DNA of 64,000 nt from Vibrio rumoiensis (GCF_002218045.2 NZ_AP018686.1:868001-932000), one strand, 5' to 3'. Positions 44,483 to 53,721 are shown, numbered from the stretch's first letter. Made by a program: numbers and translations. The notes: generated by a model not told the origin, from the sequence alone.

Positions 44483-45928
44483 TCAACATTTTTTTAATGT
44501 CCCAATGAACTGCTCTAAGCTCAGTGGCTTATAGAAGAGGTAGCCCTGCAAGTAGTGAACCCCTTTTAGCCTTAACGCTTCGGCTTGCTCTTTCGTTTCC
44601 ACACCTTCTGCTACCACATCGATTTTCAAGCGATTTGCAAGATCCACAATATTATCAATCAGACTCACACTCAGTTCATCATTAGGATATCTATCCACAA
44701 AACACTTATCAATTTTCAAACCGCTAATGTTAAGTTCCAGTATGTTCTCAAGCGAAGAATACCCAGTTCCAAAATCATCAATAACGATCATAACCCCCAT
44801 ATCATTCAATTTTTTCAGCGTTGTGAGCGTTTCAGGTGTGTAAGTAACAATCTGTCTTTCCGTCAACTCCAATACAACCTTTACAAAACCGAGCTTTGGA
44901 CAATTTCGAAATCTCGCCACAGCATTAACTACCCCTTGTGCGTAGGGCTCAGTCAGTTGAATTGGGCTAATATTGAATGCAATGTAAAACCTAGGTAAAA
45001 GAAGATGATAATGCTGAAGGAAAAACTCATAGGTTTTATTTATAAGCTGGATACTCAGTGGGACTATCAGTCCTGATTTCTCAGCAGTGGGGATAAAGTC
45101 GTCTGGACGAATCAACGATGATTTATAATTCCAGCGCATCAGTATTTCACAGCCAGTAAGAGTACCATTAGAATCGGTAACACCTTGAGCATAGGGTTCA
45201 AATTCCCCTTTTTTTAACCCTTTTCTTAATGCTTGTACCACTTCTATTTTTGAATCATAGAAAAAATAAAGCAGACTGATAACAGAAGAAAAAAACAATA
45301 ACAGTAATAACGACCAAGTATTTGTCCTTAAGAAGTTAAAAAATATATGTCGATAATCATACTTGGTGCTGATGGAGTACGGAAAAGCTTTCGATTCTAT
45401 GTACACAGTGTCAGGGTTTTTAGTTGTCACCAGGTTATCATCATCATTTACCCAACCAAAGGTGGTATTGATATGAAAAGGTGTTTCTATATCTAAAATG
45501 TTAACAATCCCAAGCAAGATAAATCCATGAATTGAAGCGGAGATAAAAAGATCATCATTACCCGAGTTAATAAGAACAATTGTTTTCCCTGGAACAACAA
45601 TCTTTGAAGTGATGATACTGAAATCTACAAACGTGCTAGGTGAAATTATGCTACCAATGTTCGGTTCATAAGTTGAACACACAATCGAACCCTTTTTTAA
45701 AACATTAATACTTTGAATACTGGGCTCCTTGACTATCGTATCATCCAGTATTCTAAAATCGGAGGAACAGTCTCCAGTAATCTGATGCAGTACATTATCA
45801 ATCGCCACTGTCGCGGTTTCAAACAGTCCATCCATCACTTCCACAGATAAGTGCATTCGAGACTCGGTATCTTTTTTATAGTTTTGTAAGGATTGATAAT
45901 ACAAAACCCCATAGGTGCAAAGTAGCAA
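44483..45928 (-). CDS. Cyclic-di-GMP phosphodiesterase with CSS-motif sensor (EAL)
   Basis: A protein of about 480 residues. The N-terminal membrane segment is followed by a periplasmic CSS-motif domain (GDCSSDF and SIVCSTYEP hold the cysteines), then a second membrane segment (WSLLLLLFFSSVISLLYFFY), and a C-terminal EAL domain (CEILMRW, FNISPIQL, LELTERQ, IDDFGTGYSSLENI, DVVAEGVET). Signature residues for metal binding are present, so c-di-GMP hydrolysis is expected, controlled by periplasmic thiol redox. The start is uncertain: the TTG at 45926-45928 cuts into the first membrane helix, while the frame stays open to 46018 with no ATG or GTG. Confidence 0.82.
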   Translation of the reverse strand: MLLCTYGVLYYQSLQNYKKDTESRMHLSVEVMDGLFETATVAIDNVLHQITGDCSSDFRILDDTIVKEPSIQSINVLKKGSIVCSTYEPNIGSIISPSTFVDFSIITSKIVVPGKTIVLINSGNDDLFISASIHGFILLGIVNILDIETPFHINTTFGWVNDDDNLVTTKNPDTVYIESKAFPYSISTKYDYRHIFFNFLRTNTWSLLLLLFFSSVISLLYFFYDSKIEVVQALRKGLKKGEFEPYAQGVTDSNGTLTGCEILMRWNYKSSLIRPDDFIPTAEKSGLIVPLSIQLINKTYEFFLQHYHLLLPRFYIAFNISPIQLTEPYAQGVVNAVARFRNCPKLGFVKVVLELTERQIVTYTPETLTTLKKLNDMGVMIVIDDFGTGYSSLENILELNISGLKIDKCFVDRYPNDELSVSLIDNIVDLANRLKIDVVAEGVETKEQAEALRLKGVHYLQGYLFYKPLSLEQFIGTLKKC

Positions 45929-46375
45929 GCCAATAAATAAGCAAAAGCTATGGAGAAACTTCAGTCGTCTAAAAGGACTTTTATTGGTAAAAATAACATT
46001 ATCCTCTTTGATAATAACTTAACCCAGTTGTCATGGCGTTGTTTTACTTGCCCGACTGAAATATAGATATAAATAAAATATAATACATTGAATAGCACCC
46101 AACCAGATCCCTTCAATGTCAGGTCTCTCATTACCTGTTAAAAAACTCTATTGCTATATAACCAGGTTACCCACACAAATAATAATGATAATTATTCATA
46201 ACAGTCAAGTGTTGATAACAGCTATTTTCGATGATTTTATATATGGCATTACAAACTTTGTCATTACCTCCCATTCCTCTTTAAACATAAGTCTGTAAAA
46301 CTAGGGAACACAAAATTAGTCAATAAGCAAAAGTATCGTTAACTAAAAATAGTTAATCTTTTCAATCCTAATGTA

Positions 46376-46540
46376 TTAACCTTTCAGCGACCTAATAAAC
46401 ACAATAGCTTTTATAAAGTCATTCCAATCAAAACGGCTACAGGGGGCACAAATACGACGTTCATTGGGCTAACTTAGGTGAGTTGATGCGGTGTATTAGA
46501 AACTTTAACGACGACTCTAAAACCTTTTTATCTTATAGGT
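46376..46540 (-). pseudogene. Unidentified decayed coding remnant
   Basis: On the minus strand, one frame reads ESSLKFLIHRINSPKLA and then, after a one-base shift, RRICAPCSRFDWNDFIKAIV to a TAA at 46376-46378. Composition and two smooth segments look like former protein, but I do not recognise the family. The rest of the 46019-46634 gap is AT-rich without an evident gene. Confidence 0.35.
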
Positions 46541-46634
46541 GACCCAACTTAAGCCATTGCAGTAACGCTATATGTAAACTGACTGCATGTTAATCTTATT
46601 TCGATATCTCATAAGATCTTTCAGAGAACAATGA

Positions 46635-46657
46635 AAAGGCCACATAACGTGGCCTTT
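46635..46657. terminator. Hairpin terminator after the DJ-1/PfpI gene
   Basis: AAAGGCCAC (46635-46643) and GTGGCCTTT (46649-46657) with loop ATAAC, followed on the minus strand by TTCATTG. It lies 27 bp past the stop. Confidence 0.72.
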
Positions 46658-46683
46658 GTGGTATTTGTTCGTAGGTAATTGTT

Positions 46684-47361
46684 TTAACTCAGTTGAGCAA
46701 TAAGCGCTTTGGCCACGGCTTGAGAACTGGTAGGGTTTTGGCCAGTAATTAATTTCCCATCTTCGATGACAAATTCCCCCCAATCTTCACCTTTGTGATA
46801 ATCAGCGCCGAGGGATTTAAATTCATCTTCAATCAAAAATGGCACAACGTCAGTCAACTCAACACCAGCTTCTTCACCGTTGGTAAAACCTGTGACTTTA
46901 CGGCCTTTAATAAGCAACTCGCCATTTTCGGCTTTTACATGACGCAATACCGCCGGTGCATGACACACAAAACTGATGGGTTTACCGCTACGCTCAAAGT
47001 TTTCAATCAAATTAATGGAGATCTCTGAGTTGGTAAGATCCCAAAGTGGTCCGTGACCGCCAGGATAGAATACCGCATCAAACTCATCCGATGTTACCGT
47101 TTCAAGCTTAACGGTATTTTCCAGCGCATCTTGAGCGATCAGATCTTGATTAAAGCGCTCCGTCAATTCAGTTTGGAAATCAACAAGTACACTTTTAGGA
47201 TCTAGCGGCGGTTGACCACCCGCGGGAGACGCAAGTGTGATATTGGCGCCAACATCAAGGAAAGTGTAGTAAGGGGCCGCAAATTCTTCAAGCCAAAACC
47301 CTGTTTTTTCGCCAGTGTTACCCAGTTCTTGATGGGATGTTAAGACCATTAAAATATTCAT
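46684..47361 (-). CDS. DJ-1/PfpI-family protein (type 1 glutamine amidotransferase-like, HchA-related)
   Basis: A 225-residue protein starting at the ATG of MNILMVLTSHQELGNTGEKTG (47359-47361), with AAAGGA about 7 bases upstream. FYPGGHGPLWDL and the nucleophile elbow ISFVCHAPAVLRH (Cys followed by His) are the class I glutamine amidotransferase-like/DJ-1 signature; GFWLEEFAAPYY carries the conserved Glu. Members act as glyoxalase III or protein/nucleotide deglycases and chaperones. It is monocistronic. Confidence 0.87.
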   Translation of the reverse strand: MNILMVLTSHQELGNTGEKTGFWLEEFAAPYYTFLDVGANITLASPAGGQPPLDPKSVLVDFQTELTERFNQDLIAQDALENTVKLETVTSDEFDAVFYPGGHGPLWDLTNSEISINLIENFERSGKPISFVCHAPAVLRHVKAENGELLIKGRKVTGFTNGEEAGVELTDVVPFLIEDEFKSLGADYHKGEDWGEFVIEDGKLITGQNPTSSQAVAKALIAQLS

Positions 47362-47862
47362 ATCGATTCCTTTGAAGCGGTGAATTGTTTTCATTGTAGT
47401 TAGTCATAGTTTTCGTACCACATCATTTGTTGTTGGGATGCCGCGACGACTTTTAAACCTCAGCTTGGTATTTACTGACTCAACTCTTGCTAAACTGCAG
47501 TGGTTTTGTCTTGATAAGCCAGACTTAACAATAATGATTAACGTTTGTCATTAAAACATCATGTGATTTTTTTCATCCAAAAAGTGAGCATATCGTCATT
47601 ACCGCGATTTTTGATAGAAATATGTCTCCTGGTAAACATTTCGAGCAACAAATATAACTTTTATCTTTCTTCGTTTATAGCTGTCGAAAAACATTAAAGT
47701 ACATCTAGCTAAAACTTAAATATAAATATCAAGAAACCTATATGAAATAAGGCCTGGCACCTGATTATCTAAATTTAAATAAAAAACGAAAAAATTTATC
47801 TAAGTTTATGGGTTGTTTCACTGAGTAAGAACTAGTGGTTACGAGATAATGCGACAGAATAG

Positions 47863-48213
47863 TTATTCTCCAACTAACTCCGTTAGCTGGGGCAAACTTG
47901 GCAGCGCTATCATCGCCCTTTTTTGTGTCGTCGCGAGCAGGACACAGCCGTTACCCCAGAGCACAGCGGACAGCTTCGCTAGCAAGACACCTAAGCACCT
48001 AGCATCACAATAATCAGCTTGTTATCCCCTATCTTTAGCGCATCCAAAACAGATGAAGCAGTCTACTGATTTCATTCGTTTCATAGCTTCCAAGCGGTAG
48101 CAATGCCTCATCGAGAGATGGCCACAGCAACGTTTGTTAGTGCGCCACCTCTAGGCATTTTAAATAAGAATAAAATCCACAACAGCATCTACAGCTACTC
48201 AAACCTTGTTCAT
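47863..48213 (-). pseudogene. Decayed fructokinase (scrK-like) pseudogene
   Basis: No open frame remains, but fragments in order match the intact ScrK of this window. MNKV-stop-VAVDAVVDFI corresponds to MNHVWVTGDAVVDLI, KMPRGGALTNVAVAISR to CPGGAPANVTVAIAR, EAMKRMKSVDCFICF to EAMKRIKAIGGFISF, VLDALKIGDNKLIIV to VLDELNTTLVLV, GVLLAKLS to GGLLASLS, and LATTQKRAMIALPSL to LATTQKGAMTALPNQ. At 351 bp against 924 bp for scrK, several internal deletions, frame changes and at least three stops have accumulated. It begins 31 bp after the porin stop, so it was the last gene of the second PTS operon. The 47395-47862 stretch beyond it shows nothing identifiable. Confidence 0.85.
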
Positions 48214-48243
48214 ATCACTTTGCCTCTCGTGACGTTGTATAAA

Positions 48244-49362
48244 TTAAAATTCGTAGAACAGACGCACACGAGTACCGAAATCATCTTCTTCAGCAAAGGC
48301 TGATACTTCTGATTGTTGATCCAGTTTATTGTCGACGGTCGTATAATATGTACCTAGAAGAATTGAAAAATCTTGTACTTCAAATACATCTCTGAGTGCG
48401 TAAGATGCATACCATGTTGATACATTCACGTCACCTTCAGCCCAAGAAGAAAACTCTTTATTTTCATATTTATTGATAGACTGAATGTAACCTAAACCAA
48501 AGTTCTTCCAAAGTGCATTAACACCGGCTGTTAGGTTATTTTCGTCTACTGCATCTAAGTAAGCAAGGTTCACATTTACGCTCCAATTGCCACTACTCCA
48601 GTTACCAGTTAAGCCATAACCCGTACGCTCTGAAATATCAACGCCGTTGGCTACAACCGCGTCTGAAACTAAGTTAGTCTCAACCGAAGCGGCTACCTTG
48701 AAGTCCTCCATTTGGTAAGCCACAACTGGACGAACTAAGAATGAATCTTTTACTGTGTCAATTTGCTCTCCGTGGTATTTACCTTCAAGGCCTCCATCAA
48801 ACAAGTTAGATCGGTCACCTAGCATCGTGCCGACTTCAACATACAAGTTGCCAAAAGTTTGGTTGTACATGATCTGGCCATCAGAACCGCGCCCACGTAC
48901 TTCTTTCATTTGATACGTGTATGCTGCACCATCTGAATACAGATCATTAGCTGTATCACCTGAATATTCAAGGAAGACATCAAGACCAACAGGGAACATA
49001 TCGTAAGCTTCAAAACGACCCGCTTTAATTGCCCAGCCTTCTTTTTTACCAAACTCAAAGTACGCATCATCCAGTGCTATATTGCCTGTACTCTCAAACA
49101 AAGGCTGCGCTTTAACACCCACATAGTGACCGTTACTCGTGTACTTTTCTCCAAAAAACTCGATTAGAACGCGGCCATCTTGGTTGAATTCGCTGTTATT
49201 ATTAATGTGTGATTCACGGTCTCGATAGTTGACGTTCAGCTCGACATTACCGCCAATTGAAAAGTTACCTTTTTCGTTATCTATAACTTTTATATCCGCA
49301 AATGAATTCATAGAGAATAAAGCCAAAATACTAGCTACTGTTATATTAAAAATATTCTTCAT
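48244..49362 (-). CDS. Outer membrane carbohydrate porin
   Basis: A 372-residue beta-barrel protein with a signal peptide (cleavage after SFA, about residue 22) and a C-terminal Phe (RLFYEF). The strand pattern of alternating residues, and segments such as WAIKAGRFEAYDMFPVGLDVFLEYSG and YVEVGTM, resemble RafY-type sugar porins rather than OmpC-type general porins. With a PTS permease and glucosidase upstream on the same strand, it most likely admits an oligosaccharide through the outer membrane. It is 141 bp downstream of the PTS gene. Confidence 0.75.
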   Translation of the reverse strand: MKNIFNITVASILALFSMNSFADIKVIDNEKGNFSIGGNVELNVNYRDRESHINNNSEFNQDGRVLIEFFGEKYTSNGHYVGVKAQPLFESTGNIALDDAYFEFGKKEGWAIKAGRFEAYDMFPVGLDVFLEYSGDTANDLYSDGAAYTYQMKEVRGRGSDGQIMYNQTFGNLYVEVGTMLGDRSNLFDGGLEGKYHGEQIDTVKDSFLVRPVVAYQMEDFKVAASVETNLVSDAVVANGVDISERTGYGLTGNWSSGNWSVNVNLAYLDAVDENNLTAGVNALWKNFGLGYIQSINKYENKEFSSWAEGDVNVSTWYASYALRDVFEVQDFSILLGTYYTTVDNKLDQQSEVSAFAEEDDFGTRVRLFYEF

Positions 49363-49383
49363 TGTTCTTCCATTTTATATTTT

Positions 49384-49399
49384 AACATTAATTAATGTT
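49384..49399. promoter_or_regulatory. Perfect palindrome upstream of the porin gene
   Basis: AACATTAATTAATGTT, a 16-bp perfect palindrome 21 bp upstream of the porin start. It may be an operator or an AT-rich hairpin reducing read-through. No binding protein can be assigned. Confidence 0.35.
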
Positions 49400-49503
49400 T
49401 TTTAGGTGTAGAGAGACCAAGGGTGATATTCGATAAAACCCTTAATTGTTACGTTTTAAATTTTAATTATAAAATATAATTTATAGACTTATTTAACTGG
49501 CAA

Positions 49504-50925
49504 TCAAATTACCGTATTTACTTTACTATTACTTTTCTTATTGAAGATAAATAACTTATCAGCCATATAAGTTACAGAGAATGAGAACACAAATACTAAT
49601 ATTCCCACAGCAATATAAGCGAGTACTTGATAGCTATCATAAATGTACATGAGTGGAGAAAGTAGTACCGCAAGACCATATGAGTTAGCCTTAACCGCAA
49701 GTAGTGATAAGACCATTCCACCCAGAGCTGAGCCACACAACATAATGCACAGTGGAGTCATACCAGATCGCAAAACCACACCGAATAAAGCAGGCTCTGA
49801 TACCCCTAACAACTGTGTAACTGTTGCAGAGATCCCTGCTGTTTTAAAAGCCGTATCTTTTGTTCTAAGAGAAATAGCTAAACAAACCGCAGCATTGGCA
49901 AATCCATACATAGCGCAAACTGTTATTAGCGGATTGAAGCCTGTGCCTGCAATTAAAGAAGTTTCAATCATGATGAACATATGGTGCATCCCCGTCAGCA
50001 CTGCAATTGGATAAAGGAAACCGATCACAAGACCCCCGATACCAAAAGGTAATTGTAAAAAGCCTTGAATAGCTTCAATTGCAACACTTTCAAACCCTTT
50101 AACTAATGGTCCCATCACTAATAAAGCAGAGGCCACCGACAAAATGATAACGACAAAAGGGGTGAAAATCAGATCCATTGAATGTGGCATAACGTTGCGG
50201 AAGTAAAGCTCAAGCTTAGCACCAATATATCCTGTTATGAGGGCTGTCAATATAGACCCTTGATATCCCACTAAAGGAATAAATCCGAATACATAAATAG
50301 GCTCTGCGCTACCGTATGCTACGGCATATGCATTGGGTAGAGCTGGCGAAACTAGCATCAGACCAATGAGAAAGCCGATAATAGGCGTACCTCCGAACTT
50401 TTTAAAAGCTGACCAACAAATAAATGCCGCGAGAAAGGCAAATGCTGTATCGCAGAGAATAGCCATTATTGTGGTAAAACTTTCAGGGACATTTTGTAGA
50501 CTCATTCCCATCATTCCTAGGACAGTAGCGTTGAATAACACGCCTTTAAGTCCTAAGAAGAGACCTGTCGCTCCCAATATTGGAACAATAGGTACAAAAA
50601 CATCAGAAAGATTTCTTAATGCTGTTTTTAGTTTACCTGCATCATTGTTAGCAACCGTTCTATGATCTACTTCTTTAGCTTGTGTGACATCCATAAACGC
50701 TTCGTATACTTTATTTACGATGCCGGTACCTAAAATTACCTGATATTGTCCGGAGTTATAAAACACACCTTTAACCTGATCAATTTTTTGCACGTTTTCA
50801 TCACAAATAATATTTCGATCTTTAACTTGAATTCTTAGTCGGGTCGCACAATGTGCAGCTGAAATAATATTATTCTTCCCTATTTCTCTTATGATTTCTT
50901 CAGCAGTACTTTTATAATCTTTCAT
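49504..50925 (-). CDS. Second sucrose-type PTS transporter, EIIBC
   Basis: A 473-residue PTS permease from the ATG of MKDYKSTAEEIIREIG (50923-50925), with AAGGGA six bases upstream and the glucosidase stop one base away. EIIB has the phospho-Cys in AAHCATRLRIQV. EIIC has about ten membrane segments and the ITG/LTGMHHMFIMIE motif. It belongs to the same glucose-superfamily, sucrose-type group as ScrA but is clearly diverged. No EIIA domain. The substrate is inferred to be a glucoside hydrolysed by the adjacent GH13 enzyme. Confidence 0.88.
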   Translation of the reverse strand: MKDYKSTAEEIIREIGKNNIISAAHCATRLRIQVKDRNIICDENVQKIDQVKGVFYNSGQYQVILGTGIVNKVYEAFMDVTQAKEVDHRTVANNDAGKLKTALRNLSDVFVPIVPILGATGLFLGLKGVLFNATVLGMMGMSLQNVPESFTTIMAILCDTAFAFLAAFICWSAFKKFGGTPIIGFLIGLMLVSPALPNAYAVAYGSAEPIYVFGFIPLVGYQGSILTALITGYIGAKLELYFRNVMPHSMDLIFTPFVVIILSVASALLVMGPLVKGFESVAIEAIQGFLQLPFGIGGLVIGFLYPIAVLTGMHHMFIMIETSLIAGTGFNPLITVCAMYGFANAAVCLAISLRTKDTAFKTAGISATVTQLLGVSEPALFGVVLRSGMTPLCIMLCGSALGGMVLSLLAVKANSYGLAVLLSPLMYIYDSYQVLAYIAVGILVFVFSFSVTYMADKLFIFNKKSNSKVNTVI

Positions 50926-50926
50926 T

Positions 50927-52597
50927 TTATAATCCCTTAATGAGTAAAGTCTGGTAGGGTTGTAGTTGCGAATATGTTTCTTTATAGTTATTAAGCAATA
51001 TATTTCCATCTGGGAGGGTAAATGGCACTATTTCGTCACTTAAATTAGTAATAATAAAGAATGTCTCTTTGCTTCCTAATCGCTTATAAGCAATAATATT
51101 TTCTGCTGTATCCAAAGGCACAAACTCTCCATAAATCAATGCATCAGGATATTGATGATTACGAATCTTTATCATCGATTTATAGAAGTTAAGTACCGAC
51201 TCTGGGTCTTTTATTTGGTCTTCGACATTGATGGTATATTCTGAATGCGAAAGTCCAAGCCAAGTTGGGTAGCCTTTGTTGAACCCACCATTAATTGTAT
51301 TTTCCCAAGGAATCGGTGTTCTACTGTTATCGCGAGAACGAAGATTAACAAACTCTAACGCTTCTGCTTCACTATATCCCTCAAGTACTGAGCGATGATA
51401 GTTATCGATACTTGAAATATCATCGAACTCGTCGATGGACTCGCGCTTGAAATTAGTCATTCCAATCTCTTGTCCCTGATATATAAATGGTGTGCCTTGT
51501 AAGAAAAAGTATAAAACAGCTAAACATTTTGCACCGGTTTGATCACGATAGTTAGTATTTTTTATTAGCTTAGACAGTGCACGAGGTTGGTCGTGATTTT
51601 CGATAAATGTTGTTCCCCAACCGTGAGTTTGAAACGCATGTTGAGTAGAAAACAAATGCTCTCTCAGATCTTTGGTTTGCCACTGAGTTCTTTTAAACCA
51701 TTCCGTTCCACTTTCTACATCAAGATCAGCAGCATGGAAGTCGAATATCATATTGAAAAATCCATCTTGGCCGATGAACTTGCCGTAATCATCTTTTGAT
51801 ACACCGGGAGCCTCACCAACAGTAACGCAAGGATGACAATCAAAGGTATTCTCTCTAAGCTCTAATAGAAACTCCTCTATGCCTGGACGATTTCTTGACT
51901 TATATTTTATGCTGCCCAAACCATCAGCCCCATCAACAGGTATTGAAGCAAAGTCCTGATCTTTCTTGATAAAAGTAATGGCATCAATACGAAAACCTGC
52001 AATACCTTTATCGAGCCACCAGTTCACCATACGATAAATCTCCTGACGTAGGGCAGGATTCTCCCAATTTAGGTCAGGTTGTTTCTTATCAAAAACATGC
52101 AGGTAATAGTTATCTTCACCCTCAATTTTCGTCCAAGCACTTCCACCAAAAATTGAACGCCAATTATTTGGTGGTAGCCCATTATTACTTGGTTTAATGA
52201 TGTAGTAATCTCGGTATTTTGATGAAGGGTGACTGATCGCTTTTTGAAACCACTCGTGTTCATCACTGGTGTGGTTGATAACCAGATCAACCATGATCTT
52301 TATTCCTTTAAATTTTGCCTTCTCGATCAGTACATCAAAGTCACTCATCGTTCCAAAATCAGGGTTTATATCGTAATAGTCTGAAATATCGTACCCATTA
52401 TCCGCCATTGGTGAACGATAAAAAGGTGATACCCAAAGCATAGTGATGCCAAGATCTTTAAGGTAATCAAGCTTCTCTATGATACCTGTAATATCGCCAA
52501 TTCCATCATTATTGCTGTCTCGAAAACTCTTAGGATAGATTTGATAAATAACATCCTCTTTCCACCAAACAGATGTTTCCGTCTCGTTTTTACACAT
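50927..52597 (-). CDS. GH13 alpha-glucosidase (intracellular, phospho- or oligo-glucoside type)
   Basis: A 556-residue alpha-amylase family enzyme. The four conserved regions are visible: DLVINHTSDEHEWF, GFRIDAITFIKK with the nucleophile Asp, TVGEAPGVSKDD with the acid/base Glu, and FIENHDQPRALS with the transition-state Asp. The length matches oligo-1,6-glucosidase and trehalose-6-phosphate hydrolase. It has no signal peptide. In an operon with a sucrose-type PTS it probably cleaves the phosphorylated sugar that enters. The specificity cannot be fixed. Three phased operators precede it. Confidence 0.87.
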   Translation of the reverse strand: MCKNETETSVWWKEDVIYQIYPKSFRDSNNDGIGDITGIIEKLDYLKDLGITMLWVSPFYRSPMADNGYDISDYYDINPDFGTMSDFDVLIEKAKFKGIKIMVDLVINHTSDEHEWFQKAISHPSSKYRDYYIIKPSNNGLPPNNWRSIFGGSAWTKIEGEDNYYLHVFDKKQPDLNWENPALRQEIYRMVNWWLDKGIAGFRIDAITFIKKDQDFASIPVDGADGLGSIKYKSRNRPGIEEFLLELRENTFDCHPCVTVGEAPGVSKDDYGKFIGQDGFFNMIFDFHAADLDVESGTEWFKRTQWQTKDLREHLFSTQHAFQTHGWGTTFIENHDQPRALSKLIKNTNYRDQTGAKCLAVLYFFLQGTPFIYQGQEIGMTNFKRESIDEFDDISSIDNYHRSVLEGYSEAEALEFVNLRSRDNSRTPIPWENTINGGFNKGYPTWLGLSHSEYTINVEDQIKDPESVLNFYKSMIKIRNHQYPDALIYGEFVPLDTAENIIAYKRLGSKETFFIITNLSDEIVPFTLPDGNILLNNYKETYSQLQPYQTLLIKGL

Positions 52598-52618
52598 TTA
52601 TCATTCCTTATTACTATA

Positions 52619-52694
52619 TGGTATCGATATCATATTTTCATGTTAAATATGATATCGATACCACACAAGCAAGAAACTCATGATATCGATATCA
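52619..52694 (-). promoter_or_regulatory. Promoter with three LacI-type operators at exact 31-bp spacing
   Basis: Three copies of TGATATCGATATCA: 52619-52632 (one mismatch), 52650-52663 (one mismatch) and 52681-52694 (perfect), with centres at 52625.5, 52656.5 and 52687.5. On the minus strand TTGCTT (complement of 52667-52672) and TATTTA (complement of 52644-52649) form a -35/-10 pair 17 bp apart, with the middle operator filling the spacer. The first two copies also form an 18-bp inverted repeat (52620-52637 and 52645-52662). The likely binder is the LacI protein encoded immediately upstream. Confidence 0.8.
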
Positions 52695-52722
52695 TACATC
52701 TAAGCAAAAGGACTCAATTCAT

Positions 52723-53721
52723 TTAGGCTGAGTTTCTTATAACCATATTGGTTTTAAGCATACCTGTATCATAAACGTAACTTTTTCCTTCAATCGCCGC
52801 TAATAGATATTCCATCGTAAACTTCCCTAGCACATCTACAGGCTGATGTACCGTGGTAACTGGAACAGAAATTAGGGATGAAATCTTCTGATTATCAAAC
52901 CCCATTACAGCAATATCATCGGGTACGTTAATGCCTGACTTTGTTAGTATGTTGATAACCCCACAGGCCACTTCATCACTGCCTGTAAAAATGGCAGAAG
53001 GACGCTGCTCATTTTTCATACTAGCGAGTTGTGATGCGATCTTCTCTCCATCTTCAAGTGTATGAACATGGCGAAATACCAGGTCATAATCAATATTCTG
53101 ATTTGCTTTTCGCATCGCGGTTTTGAAGCCTTTATTCCGACGAGCACCATGGCTTCGTGATGTGAAATCACCTCCAGTACAGTAAGCAATTCTTTTATGC
53201 CCTTTTCCGGTTAAATAATTTATCGCCTCTTCTGTTGCTTGCTCATCATCTATATGGATAGATGGAATATTGGTATTATATAAATGAGTGTTGCACAAGA
53301 CTATTGGGCCATGCTTAACATAATTTTCTAGAGTATCTATATCGCTTTCTACAGTGCATAAAACCAAACCATCAATAATTTTTTTCTTCAACAACTCAAG
53401 AGCGCGTTTTTCTTCCCCTTCACTATTGTGATTTTGAATAATTAAAATGGAATAACCAAACTTGCGCGCGGTTACTTCAAGAGCATCAATTAATCCTGCG
53501 TAATATTGGTTAGTAATACGGGAAACTAGAACGCCAATATGAAAAGCCTTTACCCCCCGCATTTGCTGTGCAACAGCGCTTGGTTGATAGTCCAGATCCG
53601 CCATTGCCTTTTCAATTTTCAGCCTCTTTTCATCCGAAATATAAGGATGATTATTCAGGTAGCGGGAAACGGTTGTTACCGATAATCCTGCAGAGTTTGC
53701 TACTTCTTTTATCGTTGCCAT
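52723..53721 (-). CDS. LacI-family regulator of the second PTS operon
   Basis: A 332-residue LacI/GalR-type protein. HTH TIKEVANSAGLSVTTVSRYLNN begins at residue 3, the hinge AVAQQMRG follows, and then a ligand-binding core (FHIGVLVSRITNQYYAGLIDALE, AVMGFDNQKISSLISVPVTTVHQP). ATG 53719-53721 gives the family-standard MATIKEV start; ATG 53727 adds two residues. It reads into the glucosidase gene across a 125-bp gap that holds three operators, so it probably represses that operon. Confidence 0.88.
   Translation of the reverse strand: MATIKEVANSAGLSVTTVSRYLNNHPYISDEKRLKIEKAMADLDYQPSAVAQQMRGVKAFHIGVLVSRITNQYYAGLIDALEVTARKFGYSILIIQNHNSEGEEKRALELLKKKIIDGLVLCTVESDIDTLENYVKHGPIVLCNTHLYNTNIPSIHIDDEQATEEAINYLTGKGHKRIAYCTGGDFTSRSHGARRNKGFKTAMRKANQNIDYDLVFRHVHTLEDGEKIASQLASMKNEQRPSAIFTGSDEVACGVINILTKSGINVPDDIAVMGFDNQKISSLISVPVTTVHQPVDVLGKFTMEYLLAAIEGKSYVYDTGMLKTNMVIRNSA

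Noticed and set aside
47395..47862. Possible further pseudogene between the DJ-1 gene and the fructokinase remnant
   Set aside because: Read in both strands; no ordered fragments of any family recognised.
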